Source: Aegilops tauschii subsp. strangulata
Taxonomy: Eukaryota > Streptophyta > Magnoliopsida > Poales > Poaceae
DNA: 64,000 bases
Assembly: GCF_002575655.3 (NCBI RefSeq)
Contig: NC_053040.3
Location: forward strand, 149,917,148-149,981,147
Direction: 5' to 3'
In this document: positions 1-9,602 of the stretch, piece by piece
How positions within the stretch are numbered: position 1 is the stretch's first letter
Layout of the letters: each line of letters starts with the position of its first letter
Notes under the pieces: generated by a model
What the model saw: only the letters and a program-made list of their open reading frames with translations
Told to the model about the DNA's origin: nothing
The model's database searches: none
Program-made: the position numbers and the translations under genes

Positions 1-667
1 TGACATGAGCCATGACGATCAAGATCAGGCGGGTGCCAGGCGGGCGCCAGCACGCGCAGTGTCCTTGTTTCCTCTTTGGTGCTAAGGAGGCAAGCGCATG
101 CGTGGAGTACCGAGGCATCAGGCAAAGGTTTCCATATCAGTGCAACGAGACCAAGACTAGCCGGACGGCAGGACGGAGGTCACCATGGAGCCCAAGACGG
201 CGTCATCACCAGAGCCTTTTGCAGGCGAAGACCGCTTTTGTCAGGATAAGCTGTACTAGCTATCCCCTTTCAAATTGGCCGTTGTTGGCTCCCTTCCCGC
301 TCAATATTTTGGGAGAGGACCAGGGCCTATATAAGTAGAACTAGCCACCACAATAGGGGCATCTGATCTTGAGCCAATCCTTAGCCACACTCCGAACACA
401 AGAACACCCCAACCTCAGGAGGCTGTTCTTCCCCTTGTACTGTTCATCATCAGCCCAAGAGGCAATCCACCACCACCACACTGGAGTAGGGTATTACACC
501 ACAACGGTGGCCAGAACTAGTATAAATCTTGTGTCTTTGTGTTGTGAGTTCGTCGAGTTCGTTCGCGAGATCTTAGCGAGCCAGGGCGTAGATCGGTAGG
601 AACGAAATCTCCACGCGCACCCCAGTGTTCGAACCCTGAGGGTTTTGCCGGAACCAGTGATCCGACA
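1..667 (+). repeat. 5' LTR of element A (truncated by window start)
   Basis: It matches 6476-7142 base for base apart from scattered substitutions, and ends in CCGACA directly before the primer-binding site. The first ~228 bp of the LTR lie outside the window, judging from the 895-bp 3' copy. Short ORFs here are not coding. Confidence 0.95.
328..335 (+). promoter_or_regulatory. TATA box in 5' LTR of element A
   Basis: TATATAAG follows a GC-rich stretch, and the same motif is conserved at 6803-6810 in the 3' LTR. It is the expected core promoter for the gag transcript. Confidence 0.7.
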
Positions 668-690
668 TTTGGCGCGCCAGGTAGGGGTGC
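668..690 (+). other. Primer-binding site of element A
   Basis: Immediately after the LTR terminal CA comes TTTGGCGCGCCAGGTAGGGG, a plant Gypsy-style tRNA primer-binding site. The tRNA was not identified because no tRNA sequence could be compared. Confidence 0.75.
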
Positions 691-738
691 GCCGGAGCTT
701 CCCTTCCATCGTTCGAGTCCAGTCGCTTCATCGTCTCC

Positions 739-2346
739 ATGGCGGATGCTCGCCGTGCTCGTGCCAAGCGCCGGGCTGCCCTGGCCACCCGCGTCGCTCG
801 GACGGCTCCCGTAGGTGGGCCGCCTCATCGTTCTCCGTCTCCTGCCGCCAATGCCGCCACCGGCCCGACGGGGAACGAGCAGCAAGTGTCCTCGCTGTAC
901 CCCTCGGTGCGGTAGGACGGCCGCACCGCCACTCCATCGCTAACTCCTGCTGGTTCGTCGTCTCACGCTCGTCGCGATCCCATGGACGCACGGGCCGCAC
1001 TCCTCATGGCGCACGAGCTCATGCGCTACCGCCCGGTCGACGACCTCTACGAGGACTGGCTCGACCGCATCGCCGAGCTTGTCCGCGCCGCAGGGGGCTC
1101 CCCTGCGCCGTCCCTCTCTCCGTCGGGCCCACCTCCAGCTTCAGGCGACGCAACTCACGTAGCGCCTCCACCACCTCTGCCCCAAGATGGTGCCTTGGCG
1201 CCAAGGCGTGCGGCTCCGCGACGCGATCCGCCGCGTCCGGCGCCCGCGCGTGAAGAAGGAAGCTGCCAAGAAGTTCCTCGACCGCAAGAGAACGCTCCGC
1301 CACTCCTCGCCCCGCCGCGCCAGGATCGTCTGCCGCGGCAGGCCCCCGTGCCACTTGCCGTGGCGGCGGGTGAGCGTCAGGACCAAGCTCCGCCTCCAAG
1401 ACGGGCCCCGGCGACCACGGCCGGCTGCCGCGCCTTCACCCCCGAGCTGCGTAGCGTCGTCTGGACGGGCAAGTTCAAGCCAGATCTGCCTCCACGCTAT
1501 GACGGCACCCTCGACCCCGCGGAGTTCCTGCAGCTCTACGAGCTGAGCGTCGAGGCAGCCAACGGCGATGAGAAAGTCATGGCGAACTGGTTCCCTATGG
1601 CGCTCAAAGACGACGCCCGTTCATGGCTCCTGAACCTGCCACCAGGCTCGATCTCCTCCTGGGACGAGATGCGTGACCGCTTCGTCGCCGACTTCCAGGG
1701 CACTCGCGACCGCCCGCCGGCCGCGGGTGACCTGCACCGCATCAAACAACAACCGGGAGAGACCCTCCAGAAGTACATCCAGCGCTTCAACAACACTCGC
1801 CTCAAGATCCCCAAGGTGACGGATGAGGCCATCATCTCCGCGTTCTCTGATGGCGTCCGCAACATCAAGATGAAGGAAGAGCTCGCTATCCATGAGGAGC
1901 TATGCACATCTCAGGAGCTATTCAACCTGGCGACCAAGTGCGCAAGAGCTGAGGAAGGGTGCCTCTCCCTCCTCGAGCTGCTAGCTACAGGTCCGGAGGA
2001 GAAGAAGGCCAAGTCAAAGGACGTGAAGTGCAAGGAAGCAGCCGTGCTCGCAGCAGAGCCGGACACCAAGCGAGGCAGAGATCAGCCCGAGTCGTCAAAG
2101 AGTAGCCGACCATTCCGCGCCTTCCACAACCTGAACACCCACAACACCAGCGACTGTCAAGAGCTCAGAGCCATTCGAGAAGGACGCTTCGGTCGATGCC
2201 CCGAGCGCAGCGACCGGGGCTACGGCCGAGGGGGAGGACGTGGTGGCGGGCGCTGGGATGACCATGGCCCACGCCAGGAGTGGCGCGATAGGCCTCGTGA
2301 GGACCGCTGGCAGGATCATCCTCGCGAGGGCGCCTGGAGGGACTAG
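739..2346 (+). pseudogene. gag: gag polyprotein of element A
   Basis: Gag would form the virus-like particle that packages element RNA. The likely start is ATG at 739 (MADARRARAKRR), in the same frame as the long open stretch from 982, but TAG at 913-915 separates them. The retrotransposon gag domain is clear from about 1440 to 1960 (WTGKFKPDLPPRYDG, WLLNLPPGSISSWDEM, ETLQKYIQRFNNTR). A histidine/cysteine-rich stretch near 2120-2200 and an arginine/glycine-rich tail suggest RNA binding, although a standard CCHC knuckle is not obvious. The frame ends at TAG 2344-2346, within what looks like a continuing tail, and both TAGs could be former CAG codons. Protease follows in another frame. Confidence 0.88.
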
Positions 2347-3403
2347 CCTCGTGAGGATGGACCTCAGGGCAACCGGTCTTCCCCCGCTGCTGCCACCGCC
2401 TAGAAGGAACGACGACCACCATCAAGACGAGGGGGCTGGGGGCTTCCAGGAGCCGCGCGCTATCGCCTGCATCTTGGGCGGAGCTAAGGCCCCAGCCTCG
2501 CAGCGTATCTTCAAACAGTTTGCTCGTGAAGTGAATGCAGTCCTCCCCAAGTTTGAGGTCACGCGCCCGCTCAGGTGGTGCCAATGCACCATCACCTTCA
2601 ACTCAGCAGATCAGCTCAAATGCGTGGCCACCGCTGGCGCCCTCCCGATGCTTTGTTCACCAGTCATCAGTAACGTGCAAGTTACCAAGACCCTCATCGA
2701 CGGCGGGGCAGGGCTCAATGTCCTGTCCGTCGACACGTTCGACAACCTCCAAGTGCCATATGACCAGCTTCAGGCTACCAAGCCTTTCTCAGGAGTGACC
2801 GACGGCTCCACCACACCAATAGGGAAGGTCCGCCTCCCTGTCACCTTTGGAGAGCGCAAGAACTACCGCACCGAGCTCATCGACTTCGACGTCGCGCACA
2901 TCCGCCTGCCATACAATGCCATCCTTGGGTATCCAGCCCTGGCCAAGTTCATGGCAGTAACCCACCACGGCTACAACGTCCTCAAGATGCTGGGAAGCGG
3001 CGGAATCATCACGGTCCCATGCGAAGAAAGAGACGCGGTATGCTCCCTCGAGCGTGCCTTTCAAGCTGCGGCAATCGACGATCGCGGCAGCCAGGGTGAT
3101 GGCCCTCCGGAGGCCATCCCCAAGAAGAAGAACAGCTGCGCTGTGCCGGACCTCAGGAGGGTGGCGTCGTGGCTGGAACCTCGTCGGGATCAGCGCCCGC
3201 TCCAGGGGCGCCTCCCTCCGTCGCATAGGAAGGCGCGCCCAGCGCCCTCCTCGGGTAGGGCTCGGGGGCTCTCTTCTGGAGGGCCTCAGACCTTGCCAAC
3301 ATCACGAGGGAGGTACTCCGGCACCACCTGGAGGCGTGCTTCAAGGCACGTTTCCCTCAGGAGGACACGGGGCAAGGAGTGCCCACCGCTCAGGAGTTCA
3401 TGA
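2240..3403 (+). CDS. pro: Aspartic protease region of element A
   Basis: A retropepsin-type protease that would process Gag-Pol. The ORF is open from 2240, but recognisable protein begins near 2400, after the gag frame ends, so expression would need a frameshift or readthrough. The active-site loop is LIDGGAGLNVLS at about 2693-2728. The C-terminal part of the fold includes PYNAILGYPALAKF. A DGG rather than DSG/DTG triplet is usual in plant Gypsy proteases; element B in this window also has it. After about 3110 the frame loses protease similarity and becomes arginine/proline rich. Homologous segments occur in elements B and C. Confidence 0.85.
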   Translation: MVAGAGMTMAHARSGAIGLVRTAGRIILARAPGGTSLVRMDLRATGLPPLLPPPRRNDDHHQDEGAGGFQEPRAIACILGGAKAPASQRIFKQFAREVNAVLPKFEVTRPLRWCQCTITFNSADQLKCVATAGALPMLCSPVISNVQVTKTLIDGGAGLNVLSVDTFDNLQVPYDQLQATKPFSGVTDGSTTPIGKVRLPVTFGERKNYRTELIDFDVAHIRLPYNAILGYPALAKFMAVTHHGYNVLKMLGSGGIITVPCEERDAVCSLERAFQAAAIDDRGSQGDGPPEAIPKKKNSCAVPDLRRVASWLEPRRDQRPLQGRLPPSHRKARPAPSSGRARGLSSGGPQTLPTSRGRYSGTTWRRASRHVSLRRTRGKECPPLRSS

Positions 3404-3774
3404 CCAAGACCACTCGGGAACTGCAGGACGCAAGGGCCATGCGCAGCGACCGCCGCTTGCGAGGCGCAGCTCCCCATCCAGGCGAGGGTGCCGGGCTGCG
3501 TGTCTGCGTCGATGTTCCAGGGCTCAACAGGGCCGCTTCTCAGGAGCTTTTCTGGCCGTCGCGCGTGGGCCGTTGCGAGGGTCCACCACACAGCTACGTT
3601 CGCATGCCTTTCGGCTTGCCGAGCGTGTCGTCAGCCTATCAGCGCAACCTGCGGCGTGTCCTGGCGGCCCAGGAGGCCAGGCACCACGCCGTCCTGGCAG
3701 AGATGGAGACGGTCCTCAGGGAACCACCTGAGCCCCCAGAGCCTCCCGAGGCTCAGGGCCCCGGTGGCTCGTGA
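3379..3774 (+). pseudogene. Reverse transcriptase remnant of element A
   Basis: A short ORF retains two pieces of the Gypsy RT palm/fingers. One is LRVCVDVPGLNRAASQE, corresponding to LCVDFKDLNKACPKD in elements B and C. The other is RMPFGLPSVSSAYQR, corresponding to TMPFGLKNASATYQR. The roughly 40 residues that normally lie between them are missing. Everything downstream, including the catalytic YVDD, RNase H and integrase, is also missing. The ORF ends in a proline/glutamate repeat. It is either a fossil of a deletion or a fixed feature of a non-autonomous family. Confidence 0.75.
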
Positions 3775-3866
3775 GGAGCAATCCCTTCACTGCGTACCTT
3801 CAGCTGCCCCAACAACCCCTCATCAACAGAACCAGGTGACATTTTCCAAGTTCATTCAGCTGGGAG

Positions 3867-4040
3867 CGCCCCTTGGGCTGCATCATTCCCAGGCCACGTG
3901 GGTCCGTCCCTGTGGCATGTATCACTTTCGCGCATGTCTTTAGCTTACCCTGTTGGGGGCGCCCCTCGGGCTGCATCATCCCCAAGCCGCTCGGGCCTGA
4001 CCCGGTGGCATGTATCTTTCTGCATTTACCCAAGCTGGTC
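3867..4040 (+). repeat. Two tandem ~85-bp repeats in element A
   Basis: GGGCTGCATCAT followed by GGTGGCATGTATC-like text occurs at about 3877 and 3968, with similar spacing inside each unit. It lies in the non-coding 3775-5130 interval, where I see no protein-coding signal. Confidence 0.65.
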
Positions 4041-4378
4041 TGCTCTCCATGCCTAATCTGCCTGTGATTATCACCTGCTCGACTATCACCTCCCACGGGG
4101 GCTACTCACACTGGCACAACGCTGGCGCATGGGTCCGTCCCTGCCACGTCGACAAACCTGAGCGGTCGAGCTCTGGCTCGCCGCACGCTCCGCGCACGTC
4201 ACCTCACCAGGCCCTCAGTGCCTTCACTTCCTCGCGGAGCAACCAGTGGCAGGCTGGCAACCATAACGGCCAAACCGTGTTTCTCCTTGTGCTGGTTCGC
4301 AGGGATCTCATGAGGAGGATGGCAGGCGGCACCGCGAGCTTCCTTTTCTCCCGTGCAATCCGCTTGCGTGTTAAAAGG

Positions 4379-4885
4379 GGGTTCCTGAGCATCGCGTCTC
4401 AGGAGCTCTTACTGGCTCTCCAGCCCTCACCCCCTGGCCTTGACCACGGCATCGCGACCTGGCATACCAGCGGCGGCTGAGCTCCCTCAAGGGCCGGGAC
4501 CTGAGGACGTAGAGCACTAAGGAGAACATGGAAGAAGGGAAACTCGTATGGTTCTGACCTAGCTATGCTGCGGAAGCTTGTGCACGAGCCTGGCGCATCA
4601 CAAGGACTCGACCCCAAAACCACCAAGATAAGTCTCGTGCTCCGATCGGCTAATCGTTGGAGCCTAAGGGCCACGCACGCCGCAGCCCTGTTGCGGCCAC
4701 GTCGCCCCCTTTCCTACCTTACCATGGCTGCTTGAGCGCTAAAGGGGACATCCTGAGCATCGCGCCTCAGGGGCTCTTACTGGACCTCGGGCCGCTCACC
4801 TCCTGGCCTTGAACACGGCACGCGACCTGGCATACCAGCGACGGCTGCAGCCTGCCTGGGGACCAGGACCTGTCAGCGTAGAGCA
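4379..4885 (+). repeat. Diverged ~120-bp direct repeat, two copies ~360 bp apart
   Basis: CCTGAGCATCGCG at 4384 and 4752 begins two stretches sharing CTCTTACTGG, CCTGGCCTTGA and CGACCTGGCATACCAGCG, each ending with CGTAGAGCA. The repeats are diverged and non-coding. Confidence 0.7.
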
Positions 4886-5130
4886 ACAAGCTATCGCGAG
4901 GTTGGAAAGGGAGACCGAGCCTTAACAGGACATGCGTTCGCAAATCTTTCACAACAAGGAAGATATACACAAAAGACAATACATACCCTTTACACACCCC
5001 CACGGGGTACTCCATGATTCTTCGCAGGGAACAAAAAACGAGAACTTAGGGGAATCCTATCTACACCCTCCCGCGGCGGACACCATCATCAACAGTGGGC
5101 CACGGGAGGCCGGCGCCAACCCCATCCAGA

Positions 5131-5919
5131 TCAGCGGCGGCAATGGCTGGACGACGCAGCCCTGCTCCGGGCGCGGCGAGAGCTTGGGGGCACGTAGCTA
5201 TCGTCGCTCATCTCCGGAGTCTCGTAGATCTCGGGAGAACCGCTGGACTCCCCGGGGCTGCTGCTGCTGGAGTAGCCACAAGCGGAGCGCGCGTCAACCT
5301 GGCGCTCCCCTCCAGGGCAACACTCCAGGCGGCGGCCCTCCGCGTCGAAGACCTTGAAGAAAAGCGTGGAGGTGCCGTCATACTCAAAGTGGATCGCGAG
5401 GGCGCCCTTCGCACAGCAAACCCGCGCGACCTCGCCCCAGCCGCGGGTCATGAAGATCTTGCTGGAGGGGACCGCTTCGACCTCTGCTCTGGTCGCTGGA
5501 GTGTCACAGTCAGCATGCTGCAGCCAGAGCTCGAGAGGCCTCCTCGGCGGCATCACGTCAACGAAGAACCATGGGAAGCGGATCCAAAAGCTTGGAGGCA
5601 TCGGCGCCCACAGCACAAGCTCGCACGAGGAATCCGCGGCGTGGATTCCAGGAGCAACGGCACGCATCGCCATCGCGCGGCGACCACGGGCGGGGCGCAG
5701 GCGGCGCCGCTCGTCGCTCCCTCCTCCCGCGCCCTCGGCTTGGGCGTGCAAGGGTAGCGGATACCCCGGGGGAGGCCACTCGCACCAAGGCCTCGTCACC
5801 ACCTGCATCGCCGCTTCGTCACGATGATGGACCGGCCTCTTCTTCGGCGGAAGCGGCCCTGGATCATCGCGGGGAGCCTTTCCTTTCTCTTCAGAGGAAA
5901 ACCTTTGGATGGGCGCCAT
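5131..5919 (-). CDS. Antisense gene in element A with B3-like DNA-binding domain
   Basis: A 262-residue uninterrupted ORF runs opposite to gag-pro, between the non-coding block and the 3' LTR. I chose the ATG at 5919 (MAPIQRFSSEEKGK) because a TATA box at 5999-6005 lies about 80 bp upstream on the same strand; the frame is open to 6000, but that Met is at the TATA. Residues ~1-35 are basic and proline-rich. A fold resembling the plant B3 domain covers about residues 90-195: PPSFWIRFPWFF, then MTRGWGEVARV, then FEYDGTSTLFFKVFDAEG. The typical B3 glycine-aspartate before the last strands is replaced by KGALAIHF. The C-terminus is serine/glutamate rich. Being intact in a decayed element, it may be selected or recent. 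The B3 call rests on pattern only. Confidence 0.7.
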   Translation of the reverse strand: MAPIQRFSSEEKGKAPRDDPGPLPPKKRPVHHRDEAAMQVVTRPWCEWPPPGYPLPLHAQAEGAGGGSDERRRLRPARGRRAMAMRAVAPGIHAADSSCELVLWAPMPPSFWIRFPWFFVDVMPPRRPLELWLQHADCDTPATRAEVEAVPSSKIFMTRGWGEVARVCCAKGALAIHFEYDGTSTLFFKVFDAEGRRLECCPGGERQVDARSACGYSSSSSPGESSGSPEIYETPEMSDDSYVPPSSRRARSRAASSSHCRR

Positions 5920-5998
5920 TGTTGCTAGCAGAGGAGCAAGGAGGGAGAAGCAGGCGAATCGCGGAGAGATGGGCGAAGGGGGCTCTGCCCCCCTCCCC

Positions 5999-6005
5999 AT
6001 TTATA
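5999..6005 (-). promoter_or_regulatory. TATA box for the antisense gene of element A
   Basis: On the minus strand the sequence reads CGCTATAAATGG, about 80 bp upstream of the chosen start at 5919. This spacing fits an independent promoter inside the element. Confidence 0.6.
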
Positions 6006-6247
6006 GCGAAAGAAGGCCAACCGGCGCCTCCCATGATCACAGGTAATGATGGTTTTCCTTGCATGTCGCAGGGACTTGTCAAGTCGAGCAGTAGCCGAGG
6101 CAGCGTGGGGAAGCGGAGGCGCCCACGTCCAATCAACCGCCACGCGTCGACCAAGGCCGCAGGCTTTTGGGGCCCGCGGTGCTCCGCGCTTGACCTTTGG
6201 CTTCGCCGCGAAGCCAAGCCCGAGCGCACCTTGGGCCCGGGGGCTAC

Positions 6248-7142
6248 TGTCGGCGTTCTGGGAATGGGGGTCCCCAGACTTGCCTGCCTGCGGCCCACGG
6301 CATTGCTGTGCTGCAGGCCTGTACGGCCCATCTTCATCAACGAGACATTCAAGACCCTCGCAAGGGTCCAAGCCTCATGAGGCGGACGACGCAAGACCTC
6401 CTCAGGAGCAGCCTCACCAGGCTGCCTCGCGAGGAGCGGAGAAATCAAGGCGGGGCAAACCTCGTGAGGCTCTCGTGACGTGAGCCATGACGATCAAGAT
6501 CAGGCGGGCGCCATGTGGGTGCCAGCACGCGCAGCGTCCTTGTTTCCTCTTTGGTGCTAAGGAGGCAAGCGCAAGCGCGGAGTACCGAGGCATCAGGCAA
6601 AGGATTCCATAACAGTGCAACGAGACCAAGACCAACCGGACGGCAGGACGGAGGTCACCATGGAGCCCAAGACGGCGTCATCACCAGAGCCTTTTGCAGG
6701 CAAAGACCGCTTTTGTCAGGATAAGCTGTACTAGCTATCCCCTTTCAAATTGGCCATTGTTGGCTCCCTTCCCGCTCAATATTTGGGGAGAGGACCAGGG
6801 CCTATATAAGTAGAACAAGCCACCACAATAGGGGCATCTGATCTTGAGCCAATCCTTAGCCACACTCCAAACACAAGAACACCCCAACCTCAGGAGGCTG
6901 TTCTTCCCCTTGTACTGTTCATCATCAGCCCAAGAGGCAATCCACCACCACCACACTGGAGTAGGGTATTACACCACAACGGTGGCCCGAACCAGTATAA
7001 ATCTTGTGTCTTTGCGTTGCGAGTTCGTCGAGTTCGTCCGCGAGATCTTAGCGAGCCAGGGCGTAGATCGGTAGGAAGGAAATCTCCGCGTGCACCCCAG
7101 TGTTCGAACCTTGAGGGTTTTGCCGGAACCCGTGATCTGACA
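6248..7142 (+). repeat. 3' LTR of element A
   Basis: An 895-bp LTR starting TGTCGGCG and ending TCTGACA. A purine-rich tract (GGGCCCGGGGGCTAC, 6233-6247) precedes it and serves as the polypurine tract. A TATA box is at 6803-6810. CAAGT at 7143-7147 is the presumed right target duplication. Confidence 0.93.
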
Positions 7143-8705
7143 CAAGTGCTGCGTGAGTGATTTTGGTAATTAATGTCAACATATCTCTTGTTGGACTAAT
7201 ACTTTTATCTAGTATATTTCAGATGAGTTTAACAGTGGAGTGGCGTGGACAATAGGATGTGAAACCCCTTCGAGAAGCTAAGGACAGGATTGGCAAAAGC
7301 TCAAGACTCTACTTTTTCATTTTAATGATCCAAGATCACATTGAGTCCATAGGAAAGCCAATACTATTAAAAGGGGATGAGGTGTTGCTTAATGGCCCGC
7401 TTTCTCAAAGTGCTTAGTGATATGCTCCAAAGCCCTCAACCACTTTCTCATTTCCACATATGTCCCAAACATAAAGTCAAACTCGGCCCCACCGATTTGA
7501 TCTAACCGGCGCCACCGGGTTCACTTGACATAGCCACTGCCAGAAACCCTAATCAGTTCGGTCTCACCGAGATGGGCTTGCAAACTCTCTGTTTCCTGCT
7601 GCAACTATTTTGGTCTCACCGAGATATGCAATCGGTCCCACCGAGTTTGCTTGACCAACTCTCTGTTTTGCTTATTACCAAAATCGGTCTCACCGAGTTT
7701 GTGTAATCGGTCAAACCGAGTTGAGGTTTTACCCTAACCCTAGCACATCGGTCCCACCGAGTTGATCATATCGGTCCCATCGAAAACTCTAACGTTCACA
7801 TTTTGAACTAAATCGGTCTGACCGAGTTTGAGTATTCGGTCCCACTGAGTTTGGTAAATTGTGTGTAACGGCTAGATTTTGTGTGGAGGCTATATATACC
7901 CCTCCACCCATCCTCCATTCGTGGAGAGAGCCATCAGAACGTGCCTACACTTCCAGCATTCATTTTCTGAGAGAGAACCACCTACTCATGTGTTGAGACC
8001 AAGATATTTCAATCCAACCACAAGAATCTTGATCTCTAGCATTCCCCAAGTTGCTTTCCACTCAAATCATCTTTCCACCAAATCCAAATCTGTGAGAGAG
8101 AGTTGAGTGTTGGGGAGACTATCATTTGAAGCACAAGAGCAAGGAGTTCATCATCAACACACCATCTATTACCTTTTGGAGAGTGGTGTCTCCTAGATTG
8201 GTTAGGTGTCACTTGGGAGCCTCCGTCAAAATTGTGGAGTTGAACCAAGGAGTTTGTAAGGGCAAGGAGATCACCTACTTCGTGAAGATCTACCCAAGTG
8301 AGGCAAGTCCTTCGTGGGCGATGGCCATGGTGGGATAGACAAGGTTGCTTCTTCGTGGATCCTTCGTGGGTGGAGCCCTCCGTGGATTCATGCAACCATT
8401 ACCCTTCGTGGGTTGCAGTCTCCATCAACGTGGATGTACGATAGCACCACCTATCGGAACCACGCCAAAAATCTCCGTGTCTCCAATTGCGTTTGCACAC
8501 TCCAATCCCATCCCTGTACTTTCTTGCAAGTTGCATGCTTTAATTTTCGCTGCTCATATACTCTTGCTAATCTTGCTTGAAATGTATTTTGAATGTTTAA
8601 ACTTGTGCTAAAATTCCACCTTAACTTGAAGAACTTAAAAACTGCTACTTTTCCTTGTTGAGGGTCTAATCACCCCCCTCCAGACACCTCTTCTCGATCC
8701 TTTCA
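7143..8705 (+). mobile_element. LTR fragment of an unnamed retrotransposon
   Basis: Non-coding sequence with LTR features: repeated TCGGTCTCACCGAG / TCGGTCCCACCGAG blocks from 7480 to 7850, TATATATA at 7891-7898, and an end in CTCGATCCTTTCA at 8705. Element A inserted at or near its left edge, so the true start is outside the window. No coding capacity is convincing. Family unknown to me. Confidence 0.7.
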
Positions 8706-9602
8706 ACTTCTATTTAGGAACAGAGGTAGTATTTCATTAAAACCGAGATATTCGGTCCGATATTGCTACTAATGACTAATGAATGCAAAATAATCCACAA
8801 ATCCTATCTTTGATATGTTTCCATAGGAAATGGGCTAAAAAGGGAAGGAATCATGTATGAACATGTAAACAATTGGAAATGAAGAAAGAAGGAATCACCA
8901 GGAGGTGCAACAGAAGAAACAACACAAAAGACGGCGTTCCATACGACAGCGAGCACCCGTATGAGCGGTCGTATGGCATAAATTCCGAGGAAGCTAGTCC
9001 ACCTGAATAACTTATATAAAGGGGACCCCATAGAAATGTCAACAAAGATGCGTCGAACGAAGCCAGAATAGAACAATCGTCATACCCTTTCATTGACCCT
9101 AGCGGCCACCATTTCCATCTCCATAGCCTCCATCACCACCATAGTACAACTCCCTCTAGCTCATACTTGTAATCATGCATCGTACAAAGTAGCCATTGCT
9201 AGACATATTTGCAATCAATCAATCTTCAAGATGTGTTCTTCAATGTTTTGTTCTTGCGATCTAATCTCCACGTGTGAGTAGTTTGGTAAGTTATGGGTTG
9301 AGGCATAGGCCTTGCCACCCTCTGTATTTGTTGTGGGGATCAATGGAAGTGCTTTGAATTAACATCCCGTATGTGTGAAATAAAATTGTTCCGAAGATGT
9401 CTTTTGTCTTGTCCGCGATCTTCATCCCTCCAGGTACCCAGGATCATGGAGATCGAGCAACGGTGAGGCTAAGTGCAGGGAGAACATGAAGTGCTATTCT
9501 GAACACCAGTGACATAAGGGTTTAGTATAGTAACACGGATCTAATCCTTGGGGATTCGTGAGGTGTAATCATAAATGCCCAAAACTCTTGTCCGATTATT
9601 AT
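8706..9602 (+). mobile_element. Unclassified LTR-like sequence, left part
   Basis: About 0.9 kb without coding signal. It has a TATA-like TTATATAAAGGGG at about 9011 followed by untranslated-leader-like sequence. It is interrupted at 9603 by a solo LTR and probably resumes at 11140. I cannot name it. Confidence 0.4.

Larger units (their letters stand above)
1..7142 (+). mobile_element. Gypsy LTR retrotransposon A (gag-pro, no functional RT)
   Basis: The two LTR copies (1-667 and 6248-7142) align without gaps over 667 bp with roughly 30 differences by eye. The 5' LTR is cut by the window start, so only the right copy of the target duplication (CAAGT, 7143-7147) can be seen. Internal order is primer-binding site, gag, aspartic protease, a short RT remnant, about 1.3 kb of non-coding repeats, an antisense gene, polypurine tract and 3' LTR. 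RNase H and integrase are absent, so mobility would need proteins supplied in trans. The gag/protease type and order fit Ty3/Gypsy. I do not assign a family name. Confidence 0.93.

Noticed and set aside
12..599. ORFs of 76-108 residues in the 5' LTR of element A
   Set aside because: They overlap the LTR promoter and leader, are repeated in the 3' LTR with differences that break them, and show no domain.
645..1399. Several ORFs on both strands overlapping gag of element A
   Set aside because: High-GC shadow frames of the true gag frame.
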